Shown: positions 1 to 12,409 of the stretch, piece after piece
Layout of the letters: each line of letters opens with the position of its first letter
Position numbering within the stretch: position 1 is the stretch's first letter
Assembly: GCA_000697055.1 (NCBI GenBank)
Contig: JNDT01001818.1
Span: 1 to 64,000 of the forward strand
Reading direction: 5' to 3'
Length of the DNA: 64,000 nt
Source: Saksenaea vasiformis B4078
Lineage: Eukaryota; Mucoromycota; Mucoromycetes; Mucorales; Saksenaeaceae
Made by a program: the position numbers and the translations under genes
Notes under the pieces: model-generated
Told to the model about the DNA's origin: nothing
The model's database searches: none
The model's input: the letters and a program-made list of their open reading frames with translations, nothing else

Positions 1-485
1 GGATATCATTCTAGTACATCATTTTCTATCCTATTTATATTCAAGAATTAGAGTGGAGCTTGTAGAAAGGTCATGGTTGGATAAAACATGTCCTTTCAGG
101 TGTCTTGATACTCTTATCTTGTCTGTCATATTCTTCTTGTTCTTTTCTGCTGTAATCTTGGATCAAGCGGAGTTATTTCATGTACCTGATCTTTAATTTC
201 ACTCAGATCAAGATACTCAGTTCTGCACTAATTATAGGTGACTCTCTGAGTTTATTTCATTACAGTCATTACCGATATGACTTATACATCAATATGAGTC
301 ATCCTATACGACAATTAGTTTTACTAAATTTACTAATTTTTTTATTCTATATTAATGAAACATTATAGCTACTTATTTTTTTTATTATTTTTTAAAATAT
401 TATAATTTTTATTTACTTCAAATATATTTATTTGATTTTAGTTTTGTTTTCCTCTATAAATGAGCCACGTGGCTGTCAGGTCAGG
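1..485. other. AT-rich flank without a gene
   Basis: No coding region is supported here; the only open frames are short and AT-rich. The stretch at 370-440 is almost pure A/T. A perfect 12-bp palindrome with a CACGTG core lies at 463-474, just before the tRNA gene, and is listed as a finding. Confidence 0.6.
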
Positions 486-557
486 GGGGTCATAGCTCAG
501 TGGTAGAGCAGGGGATTGCAGATCCCAAGGTCCCGTGTTCAAACCACGGTGGTCCCT
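486..557 (+). tRNA. tRNA-Cys (anticodon GCA)
   Basis: A 72-nt cloverleaf can be folded. The 7-bp acceptor stem pairs GGGGTCA with TGGTCCC (two G-U pairs). The D arm is GCTC/GAGC, the anticodon loop is TTGCAGA (anticodon GCA, cysteine), and the T arm has the usual TTCAAAC loop. There is no intron and no encoded CCA, as expected for a eukaryotic nuclear gene. A run of six T at 561-566 is a typical RNA polymerase III terminator. The outermost anticodon-stem pair appears to be a G-A mismatch, which is the only weak point. Confidence 0.93.
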
Positions 558-580
558 CTCTTTTTTGAATGCGTTTTTGG

Positions 581-840
581 TGTCGGACCCTTAACCGCAA
601 AATTATTTTACCGAAGAACTTCCAGGAAGTTCTAGACACTTCTCGCATCTTCCGTTCATAGAAAACAATAGAAAAAATAATGTATATAAATATCCCGCGT
701 AGTTTGTGCAATAAAGATCATCATCCTTCTATCTTATTTTTATTTCTTCTGTTTACGATTATCTTTGGTGATCCCTTACCAGCTTGATTGGACTTATAGC
801 CAAAACAGTAGTTGTGTACGGACACCCCACGAAAACGACA
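581..840 (+). mobile_element. Probable solo LTR of an LTR retrotransposon
   Basis: The segment begins TGTCGG and ends CGACA, so it has the 5-bp TGTCG/CGACA inverted ends typical of long terminal repeats. It is flanked on both sides by the 4-bp direct repeat TTGG (577-580 and 841-844), as expected for a target-site duplication. Inside are a TATA-like box (about 682-690) and an AATAAA-like signal (about 711-716) in the order expected for U3-R-U5. No internal gag or pol reading frame is present nearby. It starts 23 bp after the tRNA-Cys gene, and several fungal retrotransposons insert next to Pol III genes. The family is not identified. Confidence 0.6.
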
Positions 841-844
841 TTGG

Positions 845-1944
845 ATTCCGCGCATGGGCTAGCCAATCAAAATGCGACATTTCGAAACATCGCTTTCCTT
901 CTCGCTGGTCATTTCATTTAACAGTTACTCTCCTATTTTACTTTTGTTCAGTCTGTTTTCTCATCTATGTCTTTGATATTGTACTGATGGTGGCAACGAA
1001 GGATCATCTATAATATTACTCACATAATTCTGGCTTTGGCATACAGGATTGAGTCTCCTCCCTTCTTTTGACATAATTACAAGAAAAGCTGTGCTACTGC
1101 CGTATCCGACATAGTTACGTTACTACACAATGATTAGAACAATACATTATAATGCGTCAAAAGGTACTGAGGGTAGTCTACTTTATTAGAACACGGCTCT
1201 GGACATGTCTTGTCCCATCTATCTGTCGCTGAGACACCAGCGGACACAGAATACACATTAACCAAGATAAACATAATGATCTTGATCTAGTAAAGGATCA
1301 TCTAACGATATCTCTAAACTCCTCTATCCCACTGTTGCCCCAAGCACCGTGAATTATTTAAGCAATAGAACAATCATTTTAATAAAAAAATCCTTTTTTG
1401 AGTCTCGCTTACTTCACGTCGCCCTTATTTGAAATTGGATACAACAGCTACCGCAAACATTTTGATAAGAGGTGGTCATCTGGATATGTAGTTAACTGAG
1501 CTGAATAGTGGCTATCGTCATGTGCATAACGTCAAAATAAAAAATGAAAATAAAGCAGATATTGTGACTATCTGATATAAGCATTATCAGTCATAAGTTG
1601 TGTTTCTAAGTATTATTCTGCATAACGTATCATAAAAATGGAAGGGATATCCGATGAACATAAAAAATGATTTTCATTACCTCCAATGTACAGATAGAAT
1701 GGGAAACGGGTCATTATCTTGATGTCATATGTGAAAGTGCATGAGCCTGAGTTTTATTCTCCAAGGAGAACCGTTAATAACAATACTCTTCTCCTGACCT
1801 TTATACATTGAGATCAGGCTCCTAATGAACGACTCCGTTGTAGCTATGTGAGCCTTTGTATATGGCAAAAGAAGATATACAAACTGTTGAAAGCAAAGAA
1901 CGATGGTAGATTCAGCAAATCAGAGGTCATTACTATTGTAATAT

Positions 1945-1985
<41 letters not shown>

Positions 1986-2705
1986 AAAGAGCAAGCGATA
2001 GATCCGTGGAACTCCAGCGTGGTACTTAATGAATCCAACGAAATGATGTTTAATATACTAGGTTGAAACTATTGTGTATGGAAAAAGATGTTCAACGTAC
2101 ACAAAGAAACCCCGGGAGGGGGGAGAGAGTCGATCATATTGAAGTGTTTAATTTAGAAATGCTTTTTTTAATATGTCAACATATGTAACCTTTCTTCTCT
2201 TTTAAGGAAAGCCAGGCAGATCGGACACGTAGACAAGGTATTTAACCGTAACAATAGAAACCTTAGAAGTAGCATGATTATTTAGACTGTAGCAGCGAGT
2301 GCATAGGGGGTTGTAAGCTTTGTTTAGTAAAGACCAGTGCTTTCTGCCCATGCCTATCACTCACTAAATCATAAAAAATGAAGATAAAAGTACGAGATGT
2401 TTGTTTAGTTTGTGCGTTTAAGAACACAAATAGTTATGACTTGTTTTAGAAAACAATGATACAGCTTCGCAGAAGAATGAAATTGAACTTGAACTAAAAG
2501 ACAACGGATAGTGACGATGGATTGTTAATGTACTACAACGGGTGCATGTAAAGGAAGGAAGAAAGATCACAAATTAGAGCAGGAAAAGTACAAGATATTT
2601 AACAAAGTGCTGAAAATGATAAGTGATATGGGAGGATGTCCAGCAACCGGTACGAAACCATCTTAGAATTGTTCCATCCAGCCTCGACACGCCCGCACTC
2701 TGAAT
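845..2705. other. Intergenic region without a supported gene
   Basis: Only short open frames are present, none with a recognisable domain or splice pattern. It contains the (TG)n tract listed separately. The right end is the 3' flank of the PUF gene. Confidence 0.5.
1951..1980. repeat. (TG)15 microsatellite
   Basis: An uninterrupted TG dinucleotide run that continues into CGTG. It produces a spurious poly-CV or poly-HT reading frame on either strand and is not coding. Confidence 0.97.
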
Positions 2706-5538
2706 TTAGTTACCAAAAGAAGGTCGCTGGCGATACTGTCGATTTTGTGTTTGCTGCTGTTGCTGATCACGGTAAATTTTGCTGTAAATGCGTTTACCAT
2801 ATGGTGTGCTGCGGATGGCTGGCAACAATGGCCGAATGCACTCAACCAGCTAGTACTATTTGTCAGTCCCTGATATCATCACTCACATCACAAACCTGAG
2901 CGCGTTGGTCCGCATCAGCATAATCAAGCGAAGTTTGAACAACATAGTTGGCAAAAGAATCATGCAAAAGCTTCTCCATAGCGTTTGGATCGATAAGTTC
3001 GGCAATAAGTGACCGCCTTGTCTCAGGCTCGGCAACACGTATACACTGAAAAATTGATAAGCCCTTTCGTACAGAGCACCAAATCTCCCTACCTTCTCGA
3101 TCACGTTAGAGCTGAATTTTTGCATGGATAGAAAACAGGTGTGATCGAAAAAGCGTTGGATAAGAGCATCAGAATATGCTACATCGCCTAAATCCAACAC
3201 ATATTGGACAACATAGTTTCCAAATGGATCTTGAACTAGCGGTAATGCACTACGCGTGATTTCATTCACTAGTTGTGTCTACCATTTTTATCAGATATAG
3301 TCAAGTTATTCAGTAATGTACTTACTCTTTGAGCATCCGATGCATTATCGATACAGCGCTGAAGGACACAACAACCATGTCTATGGGTAGCAACGGTGAC
3401 ACAGTTTGCACACACTGCATCATAGACGAATTGATTATGTTCGGGAGGTAACCGGTGCAAACATTTCTGGATAACGTGGTTTCCGTTCAAATCCTTGATA
3501 AGCTCAACCACATTCGGGTTCAATGCTGCTGTCACCGTTTTAATCTAAATTTGAACGGGTTTCGTTGAACAATCAACTTGAAATGCTCCGGCAGCTATGT
3601 GGATACCAACCTGCTCAGTAGTTGACAAGTACTCAATAAGCTTCTGAACAGCACGTGTGCCGTGCATGTTCAACGAAATTACAAGGAGTTCTGGAGATAC
3701 AATGTTAACAATAGCACTTCGCTGATCTTCATTGCAGCGTTCGAGTAATTTTTGACACAAGTAATTTCCAAAGGGATCTGCAAGAAGTTTTATTAGCCAC
3801 GCCCTGTCGAAGAAACGATTTACCGGTCATCAACTCTACAAGGTGAATATGGATCTCATCAAAAATTGTCTGCAAATATATCCCATTTTGTTCTTCAATC
3901 TTTTTTTGCAGAAATCGACAACCGTTTTGATCCTTGCACAGTTCATAGAGCTTCCCTAAATAGTCCTCCAGTTTTGCACCTACAAACCGTGTTGATTCTT
4001 GTTCGCTAATCGAACGACGTTGTTGAGGTGTATCTGAACCTTCGAGTTTGGTCACAGGAGATGATGCTCGAAAATGGTAGGTAGCCGCGGGCGAGGTGAT
4101 ACAAGCGTTGAACATTTGGGCGTTCTTTAAAAGATAGGACATTGGAGATTTTGAGGATTGATTTAATAGTGGACTTATCGCGTACTGTTGGCACAACGCG
4201 GCTGTGTTGAACGGCATAGCCTGCTCTGGAAGACCCATTTGACTTGTTGCCGATGTATTCGCATGCGTGACATGCAAGAGGGAGGGCGAAGGAATCCCAT
4301 TGATTAGTGGAATGGAAGTGTGCGCATAAGGGCACTGATCATCCCGCGGACAAAATCCAAACTGCTGATATTGCTGACAAGGGATCAAGGGAAAATCCCT
4401 TCCTGAATCTGCTATTGTATTGTAAGTGCTAAAAGGCGCACTGCCAGGGCATTGTCTCGATGCCGCCGTATGAAGATCCGAATAAGATTGCGACGCAGTG
4501 AGCCGGTTTTTCATCCGCATGTCAGCTGCAAAATGATCGAATCGCTCGTCCTTCACGTCCTTTGCAGTAGGCCAGCCATATGAATATCGTCTTGCTGGGC
4601 CATAAAAGGCTGCCTGAGCACGTGCATTAGGGAGAGAATCTTCAGGTGGTCCATGGTTAAACAAGGGACCACTAGGCTTCTCAAGATATTGGGCCCACGA
4701 TTTACTTCTCAAAGATTCGAAGCTTTTGTTCCGTGCAGAACCCTTACGCATTGATGATGGCAAATCAAGCGCAGAAGATGACGAAAACTACAGCAGTATA
4801 AGCACGAATTCCAACGCATTCGTATTTCTAACAGCTTACCAAACCTGCATAGTCGTCGTTGTACACAAACGATGATATATTTTCGGTGGAACCCGCGAAC
4901 TGGTCAAAATAGGAAGCGTTTTTAGGTAACTGAGATGGGGTGGTTTGAAATGGCGGCGTAAGACCTAATTATAATCAACTATTAATTATCCAAGACCAAC
5001 AATATATCCACAGGTTACTGAAACTGGAGAAAACAATACCTGGCGAACTATCTTCATCCAAAAGTTTATGCTGATTAAACGATTCTGGTCTAATTGATGA
5101 AGACGTAGGTGTATCCAAAACTGCGAATGCAGGCGATGTGTTGTCGATAGATGCTGGATGCTTATTATGGTTAGTATGCTGCACAACATCCACATCAATG
5201 GTCTTGGATCTGTGAGAAGGTTGGGAAAAAGCGCCAACAGAATCGTTGACAGCAGTTAATGGTAAGCTGGATTTAAAGGCACATTATCACCATATATCTT
5301 TGTTTGTGATAGATACATACCTTAATTCAGGCTTTTCCGTCTCCAGTTTAGCGTCAGCCAAGTTATTCCGGTCAATGGAATGCCGTCTTGATCCAGGCAC
5401 GGAGTAATGCGCTTGAGATATCGTTGAACAGGAATCAGTATGTGGAGTCTGGGTATCTTGTGGGTGGATTGGGTGAAAATCATAAAGATTGACAGGTTCC
5501 TCAAACAAAGTTTGTTTAATCTGGTTATCCGGCTCCAT
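2706..5538 (-). CDS. CCCH zinc-finger Pumilio-family (PUF) RNA-binding protein
   Basis: A post-transcriptional regulator expected to bind 3' UTRs in the cytoplasm. About nine exons can be joined: 5321-5538, 5040-5266, 4840-4964, 3824-4787, 3611-3777, about 3326-3544, about 3105-3286, one covering the last PUF repeats, and a last exon ending in TAA at 2706. Splicing gives roughly 800 residues. Exon 4 encodes one zinc finger of pattern C-x8-C-x5-C-x3-H (4310-4370), then the PUF array begins. Typical repeat cores follow, such as DPFGNYLCQKLLERC, NGNHVIQKCL and DPFGNYVVQYVLDL, and the C-terminal cap IRSTPYGKRIYSKIY. The start is ATG 5538 followed by EPDNQIK. A good splice acceptor lies just upstream of it, so a further 5' exon (perhaps within 5,700-5,844) is possible. 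The N-terminal half is low complexity and Ser-rich. Confidence 0.85.
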
Positions 5539-5539
5539 A

Positions 5540-8500
5540 CTCTTCTGTTAAAAAAAAGATAAAAGATAAAGGTTAGATTTAAAGCTACTTAAAAGAAAAG
5601 AGGAGCAAAATAGGGGCTGAAGATGGATCTGCAGAATGGCTTGAGTCTAGCAGATCACATCAATTCTGTGGCCCTCTCCTCCTTCAGAGACAATTCCCTG
5701 CAGGGGAAACACTTTAGCTATCAAGAGAAGAAAAGGATACTGCACCTTTATATTGATTCTTTGATAAGTTTCGTTGGAAAAAGACGATGGCAAGATTGAA
5801 GAATTGGAAAGGTGGACAGAAGTTACAAAAGAATGACGAGACATTTAATGTTGAAAGCTAAATGGTAACCATGTACAGAGGGTTTATGACTTGTAGATAT
5901 TCAGAACGCTATAGGAATACAAAAAACGTAGAACTGCTGGACAAGATAGAAATGCAGCATATATACTGAGCGACTCATGCTACAATGGGACTCGCTATTT
6001 GCACCCAGTTTTTCGGCTGCAAATCATTGGATGGTCGTTTTCTTACCTCACGCGCGCCGCCGCACCACCTTCACTCCACAAAAGATCGAGCCCACGCTTA
6101 ACAACGAGGCTGCATGGATAGGTCGCTAACTGTTTTATCATTATAGTGTTGGAAGTCAAATTTGGTCAGATTCAGCCAAAATGGGCGACTAGGCTCAATT
6201 TGAGCCACCTCAAAAATTGACCCGCTTCATCCAAATTCGATAGATTCATCGTCGCCATTACATTCTGCCAATCTCCAGACAATATACTGATTCCTCGCAA
6301 CTGACATGTCGAGTACTCTCTCTTCCTCCCCGTTTCTATAGAATTCCATGTTTCTTTTCTTTGCTGGACTGGTTAGGGAGACACTGTTTATTAGCTAGCA
6401 TTCGTTAGCTTGCAATGAAAATCATTTTTCGCTTAAATTGGATCTGTCAAATGCCTGTCCTAAAATGGGTTTGACATGAACTTGGAACAAGACAAAAATG
6501 TCTGAGCAAAATCGTCAAGAAAACGGCGAAAAACCGTTAGCTTTAGAGTTAAGAAATGTATCAACGTTCGTTTGCTGTGTGGTTTACCCGAATTTGGCCC
6601 GGTCCGACTCGTCAGATTGCGACCTCGATTTACAGTCGAGAGTAGCAGAAGTCTATTCTCTCATCTACTGCTGCAGCAGGAGGCGTAGTTTCACCGAGTG
6701 TTACACCTATAATGGAAGATATTCTAGAAATGATGAAGTGTCTCCAACATGTCTTCATCCCACAAATACCGGATATGAGAGCAATTGCATTTCTCTGGCA
6801 ACAATATTGCAGCTAAATTTTCATCCAGACCCAGTGCGTCTCAGTTCCGTTGCTGTAACAATCGAGATATATAGAGATTGCATGTCTGCGAATACGGCTA
6901 TGTCTCATCCATGAGGTCCAACCATAGCAATAGCAATGACGCAACGCACATGGTTCACGTTTTAAATCAATCAAGTTTCGACCGTTTCGGATAAAGACGC
7001 TTATCAGAGATCAAGAACCAGCGGATAGATTGGATCAATAATGCCTTCACTGCAAGGCTGACAGAAGCATTTCGTTTATCAGCTTGCTTCATTTACTGTC
7101 CTTCAAATGCATACTCTAGCTGGCAGAGTCGAGGGATGACAATACTGCAAGCAAAATACCCAACTTTGCAGCATGCACGAAGGCAACAATAAGCGGCTCT
7201 CGTGTGTTCATACGACGAACCATCAGAGGATCAGCGCATGCACTATTGCCTATATTCGAGCGTTCTACTCTCCGCCCAATTGCTGCTGGCTTACGACCGT
7301 GAAAGTAATTTATAACCAGAGCATATGAGTCAATCGACACGCGGCGACATTGAATAACTTACCCCTATTGCTAGATTTAGACGTTCTTTACGGTGCTATA
7401 TCTGGCACGAATAGTATAAAGAACTGGCTATGTAACCGTAGGATAAATCTCCGCTAGTCATGCGTCGAAAGGTCTTCGCAAACTCAAGACGAGTAACAGG
7501 CGAAGGATTCATTGCCCCAACAATGTATCTGACTAAGCTTAGCCAGTCAGGGAAGGCGTTTGTTTAAACATGGTGTACGGGATGCTATGATTACTTGTTA
7601 ATGAGGAATATTGTCCATTCATGGCACTTACTTGTTGTGACATGCTATAAGAGTTTGGTGCGAAGCCCAAGTCGAAGGGAAACTTTACATTCCGGTCCAT
7701 CCAATCATGTGAAAATCAATTGTGCTCCATAAAGCCGAATGGAACTACCGAGTTACCCGGTGCACCGCCACTGCATAACGTTATCGATTTTCACACCCCC
7801 ACATGGATGGACTCAGCGAACGTAACTCAGAAAATCCATTTAACTGCCAAGAATACGGATCTGAACAAGCTGAATGACAGTGATAAGTCAATCTCCATGA
7901 ATGGAGAGAAACGTTCTGCTTCCTCGGCCTAATATAACATATCAGATCAAGGAAAGAAGAACGTTTCTAAGTAGCTCCAAAATAGGAAGACAAGGTAATT
8001 ACCCTGTGCTCCTCTTTATCCGTTCTTATGCCTAAACGTACTATCAATGATATTGTTCTGCACCGGTTTTCCTTATAAGTCTATCTCAATATCACGCACT
8101 GATATACCAAACGCTATCCACAAACATGAATCTTACATTTCGACGTTGAACGCGCCACGAATTATGGAATGAGGCAAGGAATGTCGTATGCTGATCATTA
8201 TCAAGAGTCAAAAGGATTGAGCATTGATCGACACATCTACGGTAACGAATGCTAAGAAGTTTCTTTATTTCTTGCTTGTAAACCAATGCCGAGAACGTTG
8301 AAGAAGATTGTCAGATAATACGTTTCTCCATTGAAGGTGATACCTGTCCCAATCGGCGTGCAACGCCTAAGGCCTGTCACGCGACATTCTCCAGGGCATG
8401 TTTCGAGGCTCTGTTGCCAGCCTCTGTTGCCTACTTTCTTCAAAGGTTTACTAGACATAAAGTTTCCATCCACATTACCCAATTTGTAGGAGCACGTTGC

Positions 8501-9108
8501 CAGAATTTCACAACATCAGATGACTTCGACGGGAAAAGTAGCATACCATTGGATCGCAGAGTGACCGAAGAGAATGATCGGAAGCGACGGGTGCAAATTC
8601 TGCGTTCCTGTAAATGATCTCTGGGTTGATGATTTGCGTAAGGGCAAAAAGGCATCTATGGAACAGTTTTTGAAGAAAGCAATGTAAGACTAGTGGTGAT
8701 ATGATGATGATATGCGAGATTTCAGCAGGTGACGTTGGCCCGATCCAAATGGAGGAACAAAGTAAGCTAGAGGGCGATCGGAAGGCTACAGGACAGTACG
8801 TACCTGTGGTAAGCATGCATATAAGCACGAAGACGAATAAACCATAGAGATGACAAGAACTACCCGTGGTAACCCATTTTTGAGATGTTTTAAGGAAGTC
8901 AAGTCACCCGAAGACTTGTTCACTGCTAAACCACGCAAGAAATACATAAAAGTAAAGTAAATTAAATGTGTCAGATGCGAGTTAGAGAGCAGATAGGCTA
9001 ACACGCTACGATTTATTTGTATGCAAAATAAAATGCAGAGTGAAGCAATCATAATAAATAAGTGGGGAATAAATATGCTAATCTATATCAATACACATTG
9101 GTCGCATC
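5540..9108. other. Long intergenic region, no confident gene
   Basis: A possible extra 5' exon of the PUF gene reads on the minus strand from an ATG at 5844. The 138-codon open frame at 6498-6914 has no recognisable domain and conflicts with equally plausible frames. Minus-strand pieces at 8090-8650 contain a run rich in Cys and Gly that looks partly coding but lacks a coherent start or splice sites. I see no functional assignment for this stretch. Confidence 0.4.
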
Positions 9109-10399
9109 TCAAATGCACAAGCCAGTGTTGATATCGAAGTAAGCAAGGTGGTTGGTGAGGCGGGTGAAGGGAACGATGGAGTTGGAGCAACGGCTAGTTT
9201 CCAAGTTGTTTTCGCAGACCTCTGTGATTACGGATTGGAGTGAGACCGCAAATTCTTTACTTTTTTATCATCCGATACTTACTGACATCGTTCTTGCCAT
9301 CTCTGATCCAGTATTCAACACCAGGATGCAAGAAACCAAAGCTCTGAGGAGGAAGATGGGGAACAACTAGTGCCGAAGCGTGATAAGTACGCAAGGTCGT
9401 CAATAGACATTCTGTGTCTTCGATACTTACTATCGCGGTTGTTGACAGTACGAAGCAACTTGATACCAGTGCCTGTGACGTAGTAAGCGAAATCAGGGTT
9501 ACCGACACGAGGGCCACCTATTTGAATGGACTTAATGATTGATGATCTCAAAATGATCTATACTTACCATAGGTGTAAATGCTCATGTTTTCCTTGCTGA
9601 AACGTTCGTCACGCTGGTACAAGTCCAAGGCACCAAGAACAGCAAGGGCGCCACCGAGAGAGTGACCGGTGACAACAACCTTGTAGTCGGGATACTTGTC
9701 TAACTGCTTGCGCATGTTGGTGACAACTTTCTCAGCGACCTCAAGGTAGGCCTTGTAGAAGCCACCATGGACTTTAGCGCCATCAACAGGAGGATATTTG
9801 GTTGAAAGGAAGTCAAAGTCCTAGAACCAAATATTGATGAGCTACCAAAAGAAAGATAATAGAATGCGGATACTCACAGCGACAAAATTGCGGAAAGAGT
9901 TGGTACCACGGAAGGCCAGATCAATCTGCTTCTTGCCATCATCACGGATAATATAGCCGTTGGTATCGTAGAATAACGATTTGAAGGTGGCAACAAGATC
10001 GCCCTTAGGAACGGTGGGCTTACAATGCTTGCAGTCCCACTTTCCACCAGGGACAACGGAGCGGCAGTAGGCATTGGCGGACAAGTAAGTGCTGTGGATC
10101 AGGTCATTCACGGTGGAGGTGGATGCAATGGGAAGGTTTGCTCTGATCTCGAAACCAGCGGGAACATCAGTAGCATTCAAGGCCATACCACCTTTTTGCT
10201 CGACACCAGGAGGAAGTTCACCGTTCTTCTTGATTGCTTTCTCTTCAGCTTGCAGATCGGCCTTGGGACGGTGGGAAGGAAGGGTAATACGGCTAGCGAT
10301 AATCGGAGGCAAAGCGTCAACCGTAGGAGCGGCAGCAGCTGGTGAAGCGAGAAGGGAAAGACCTAAGGCTGCAGCGGAAAGCAAGATGGAGAGCTTCAT
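9109..10399 (-). CDS. Secreted triacylglycerol lipase, class 3 (Rhizopus type), copy 1
   Basis: An extracellular triacylglycerol hydrolase. Five exons (9878-10399, 9568-9820, 9431-9517, 9283-9366, 9109-9221) give 352 residues. An N-terminal signal peptide (MKLSILLSAAALGLSLLASP, ending Ala-rich) is followed by a propeptide of about 80 residues. The catalytic serine is in GHSLGG (exon 2), the aspartate in NNRDIVPHLPP (across the exon 3-4 junction) and the histidine in TNHLAYFDINTGLCI at the C-terminus, which closely resembles the end of Rhizopus lipase. Cysteines are placed as in that family. The frame is open further upstream, but the signal peptide fixes the start at ATG 10399. Introns have clean GTAAGT or GTGAGT donors. 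It is paired with the copy at 12,410-13,684. Confidence 0.95.
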
Positions 10400-12409
10400 G
10401 AGGAGAAAGGAAAGGAATCGGAATGGGTTTGTTGGTAATGATTTCGTTGATCTATCAGTCTCGTATTTATACTCTTTTTCTATCACTCGCCCCTCATCGA
10501 ACTATGGAAACCGTGGTATCTATCGCTAAGCTATGTGTAGTACGATCAATGCAACATGTGCATGTGTAGTTCCCATACTTTACCAATGTCCCAAAAATAA
10601 GCAACCGATGTTGTCAAACCCATAAAAAAAAGTACAGCTTGAAGTGCCGCATGTCAAATTCATTTTGCGATCAACATATTCAAACAGGGTCAAAGGATCC
10701 ATTGGTGTGTGGCTGATCTCAGGGACTGTCGTGTAACAACTACATCTTCTGTTTCACACGTGTAACGTACAGTGATATCTTTGTTTCGTTCTGATCTCCA
10801 CAATTGACAACATCGGTAGCGCAATTCTATACAATTCATGTACAAGTAGCATAAATATGGGCAGCATAATTACTGCGAGTTACAGAGTTGCCGTATAGGT
10901 TATGACGCCATACATAAACGCGTCGGCATTGACTTGCATGGATGCACGCCTTTTGTCCCAAAAAAAAGGAAAATTACTCCGATCATTGCAAGTGGAGTCA
11001 GCCATGCTACACACGGAATGAAGCACGCGTAGATGAACATGGAGTGCTACTAAATCATTTAGTGCTTGCCTTCCCGCGGACGTAGTACCAGGTAATATCT
11101 GTTTTGTAAAAAAAGAAAAAAAAAGGTGTGGTCGCCATCTCAAAAAAACTTTACGCGTTTGAGCTAAAATAGATCAGTCAGTACAGAAATTTGGCGGCGA
11201 ATATTTTGTATAACCTCCCTGAAACCTTGGTGGCAAACAGGGATGTTAATCAAGCAAACTCTATGATTCGTTGCTTGCATGATATGCTTTCACGGAACTG
11301 GGCGGACAGGCCGACAAGAAGAACACTAGGAATATTTACTGCGCCGGGTAATGGCGGTATCTTCACGATACACAAACTAAACACCATAAATATGAAGTGG
11401 CTGTGCATGTCAGGGAAGAACGTCAACTCAGTTACGGGACAAAAATATACCAGACAGGCGTGTTTGGATTTATATTTTTGGTTAGGCAATTAGGGCCATG
11501 GAACCTAAGTTTGTCTCCTTCCCTCTTTTCCGTTTTTTCTTTGTTACCATTATGGGCGTTTATAGTAAATTTTACCAATGGCTTTTTTCAGGGCCCTTAC
11601 AATGTTTGTATATATGCATTTTTACGTATCGGAAGACCCGCAGTCCGTGAGCATACGTATCTTCTTTCTCTGTTGTACATCTCTTCTTTCATTAACGAGT
11701 GTTAATCTCTTTCCCGTACGTGAGAATATTTGACAAAAATGTTTTACCCGTTTTGGTAGCACGGGGTGGTTAATTTTGTCCACAGTCAGACTGATAGAAT
11801 GACTAAACTGTTGCCTAACAAATCTACTGTGGGAAAAAGAATTGTAACGTAGCATAGCAACAATCGTATGTCCTGTTACTATACAAATAAACTATACCAA
11901 GCGAAAACTGGATCCGTCTCGCTGAGCCACGGAGCCTTCAATATGAGAAAGCGGATGAACTGATAGAATACAGTTTGAACTAGGGTTTGATAGCGCCTGT
12001 GCAATTACGCATCCAGCCAATGGTTGATTGGTATGATAGTTTTATGTAAAAGCGTATGTAAGGAACAATAATAAACTAGCATGCAGGTGTCTCAACAAAT
12101 CTTCGTTGTTATCTGGCTCCGTTTATCCTTAGGAAATATCTCGTAAAGATCTACCGGAAATAAATTTTATAGTATTAAACGGTTCTCTGAGAATTCACGT
12201 ACACTGAATTTTCACTCGGGAGGGATTGCTCATGTTTCGGGTTACATTTACAGTGGTAAACAAGGTACAAGATCCGTCTTCCCAGATTATGTAATATGTA
12301 AGCACAAGGTGTAGTTATATTAAAAGAGGTTTCTTTATTAAAGAAACAAGTGTGGTACGAATCAATCGTACAATAAATAAACTGTGCTATTATTAACGGT
12401 ATTGGCTAC
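10400..12409. other. Spacer between the two lipase genes
   Basis: About 2 kb of AT-rich DNA holding the promoter of lipase copy 1 and the 3' flank of copy 2. No coding region is supported; open frames are short and lack domains. Confidence 0.5.

Noticed and set aside
490..711. Minus-strand frame of 73 codons over the tRNA gene
   Set aside because: It runs through the tRNA and the LTR and has no domain.
1844..2066. Overlapping reading frames on both strands at 1.8-2.1 kb
   Set aside because: They are generated by the (TG)n repeat and encode alternating dipeptides.
6498..6914. 138-codon plus-strand frame
   Set aside because: No domain and no splice context. Another frame in the same stretch (MEDILEMMKCLQHVF) recalls retroelement gag but is too short to claim.
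10025..10529. Plus-strand frames opposite lipase exon 1
   Set aside because: They are shadows of the minus-strand lipase, whose catalytic motifs and exon structure are clear.
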